From positions 372,001 through 436,000 of the forward strand of contig JBLDXI010000030.1 in NCBI GenBank assembly GCA_047495785.1: a stretch of DNA of 64,000 bases, written 5' to 3'. The notes under the pieces are model-generated. The model saw only the letters and a list, made by a program, of their open reading frames with translations, ran no database searches and was not told where the DNA came from. A program made the position numbers and the translations under genes. This stretch comes from Lepidodermella squamata (lineage: Eukaryota > Gastrotricha). Of this stretch, positions 63,272 to 64,000 are shown piece after piece. Numbering within the stretch: position 1 is the first letter of the stretch; each line of letters begins with the position of its first letter.

Positions 63272-64000
63272 TTTTAATATTTAGGTAGAAATCAGTAATC
63301 TTAAATGCGGGTTGTTATGATTATAACTTTATGTTACAATTCCGGGCAATTTATACAGCGCAGTATGAGAGTCCGCTGTTCGCTCTCACACAAGATACAC
63401 GTGATGTGTTAAGTGCTAAAAAAGAACAATTAGGTCAGCTTTTTAGCTGATTTCGGTGATGAAATAATGTCCCCTATATAGATATCTGATAAGTAAATTC
63501 CTGCATACTTTTGATATTCCCGCTTTGGGTATAGTTAAACCATTTCCTTATTCCCCCGAATCCAGTGACAATGGAAACATTCGAAAACGGACAAAAAAGA
63601 AAATTCGTGATAAGAGAATCGTGTAATTTAAAAGACGGGGCTGGCGGCGGGCTTGCTTTGATAAGCTGGTGTCTTGGCAAATCAGTATATACTGGACATA
63701 GACGAGGAAATATGTCAACGTGAGGTTTTTCACTGTATAGACGACTCGGAGTCCAATTTTTGCTTATACCGTCTATACCGATTTAGTTTTGCCTTGTAAT
63801 AATGAACCCACAACCCCTGCCTTATGAACGGGACCCGGCCTTTATTTCGGCCCTGCTCTATATTTATGGAAATTAACTTTGAGCAACCGTATGCAACGGT
63901 TTTCAAAGCAAAATTACTAGAAATTGCCCTCTTTCACATCTTTTTAAGCTTCGATAGAATGTGAGGTGAAGTGGATTAAACTGCTCATTCGCAGGAGTTT
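63272..64000. other. Intergenic
   Basis: Contains the copy F promoter and several distal GATA-type sites (ctgataagtaaattc at ~63486, cgtgataag at ~63608, ttgataagctgg at ~63658) parallel to those of copy E. No gene seen to the end of the window. Confidence 0.5.

Overview
The window looks like nuclear DNA from an invertebrate animal. Genes are split by short GT-AG introns (mostly about 48-65 bp). Many products carry signal peptides, mucin-like Ser/Thr linkers, SEA, Ly6 or cystine-knot domains, there is a Cys-loop receptor, and the mobile elements (Polinton/Maverick, Crypton-like, LINE, hAT-type MITE) are animal types. I could not fix the phylum; an ecdysozoan-like animal is only a guess. Exon models were built by eye from splice signals, reading frame and alignment between paralogues.

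Region by region. (1) 1-15453: a tandem family of secreted or GPI-anchored mucin-like proteins (signal peptide, sushi-like domain, ConA/LamG-like region, Ser/Thr linker, SEA domain, hydrophobic tail). It holds three complete genes, one 3' end, one internally deleted pseudogene and one 3' relic. A Crypton-like tyrosine-recombinase element (about 7135-9250) sits between two members, and its empty site is visible in the relic. (2) 16221-19689: a secreted protein with six Cys repeats and a bulb-type (mannose-binding) lectin. (3) 22903-63271: six three-exon genes, all on the minus strand, for small secreted peptides with two cystine-knot-like domains; an orphan seventh promoter lies near 61.5 kb. 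Inside this array are an ankyrin-repeat gene, a Cys-loop receptor gene and a 5'-truncated LINE. (4) 24821-47577: a 22.8-kb Polinton inserted in the knot-peptide array. It has 379-bp terminal inverted repeats (three mismatches by eye), AG...CT termini and a perfect 6-bp target duplication GAGTAC.

The Polinton carries a virus-like gene set: protein-primed-type family B polymerase, integrase, packaging ATPase, penton-like and double-jelly-roll capsid candidates, a membrane-active core protein, adenain-like protease, zinc-ribbon and VLTF3-like proteins, a fiber-like protein, membrane proteins and an HTH protein. Four things stand out. Two divergent Ly6/uPAR-like genes lie inside the TIRs as apparent cargo. 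The integrase ORF begins with a parvovirus-type phospholipase A2-like domain. The protease ORF has no ATG and lies in the -1 frame after a canonical A AAA AAC slippery heptamer at the end of the preceding ORF. A DDE-transposase-like gene nested in the Polinton is itself broken by a 166-bp hAT-type MITE with an exact 8-bp target duplication.
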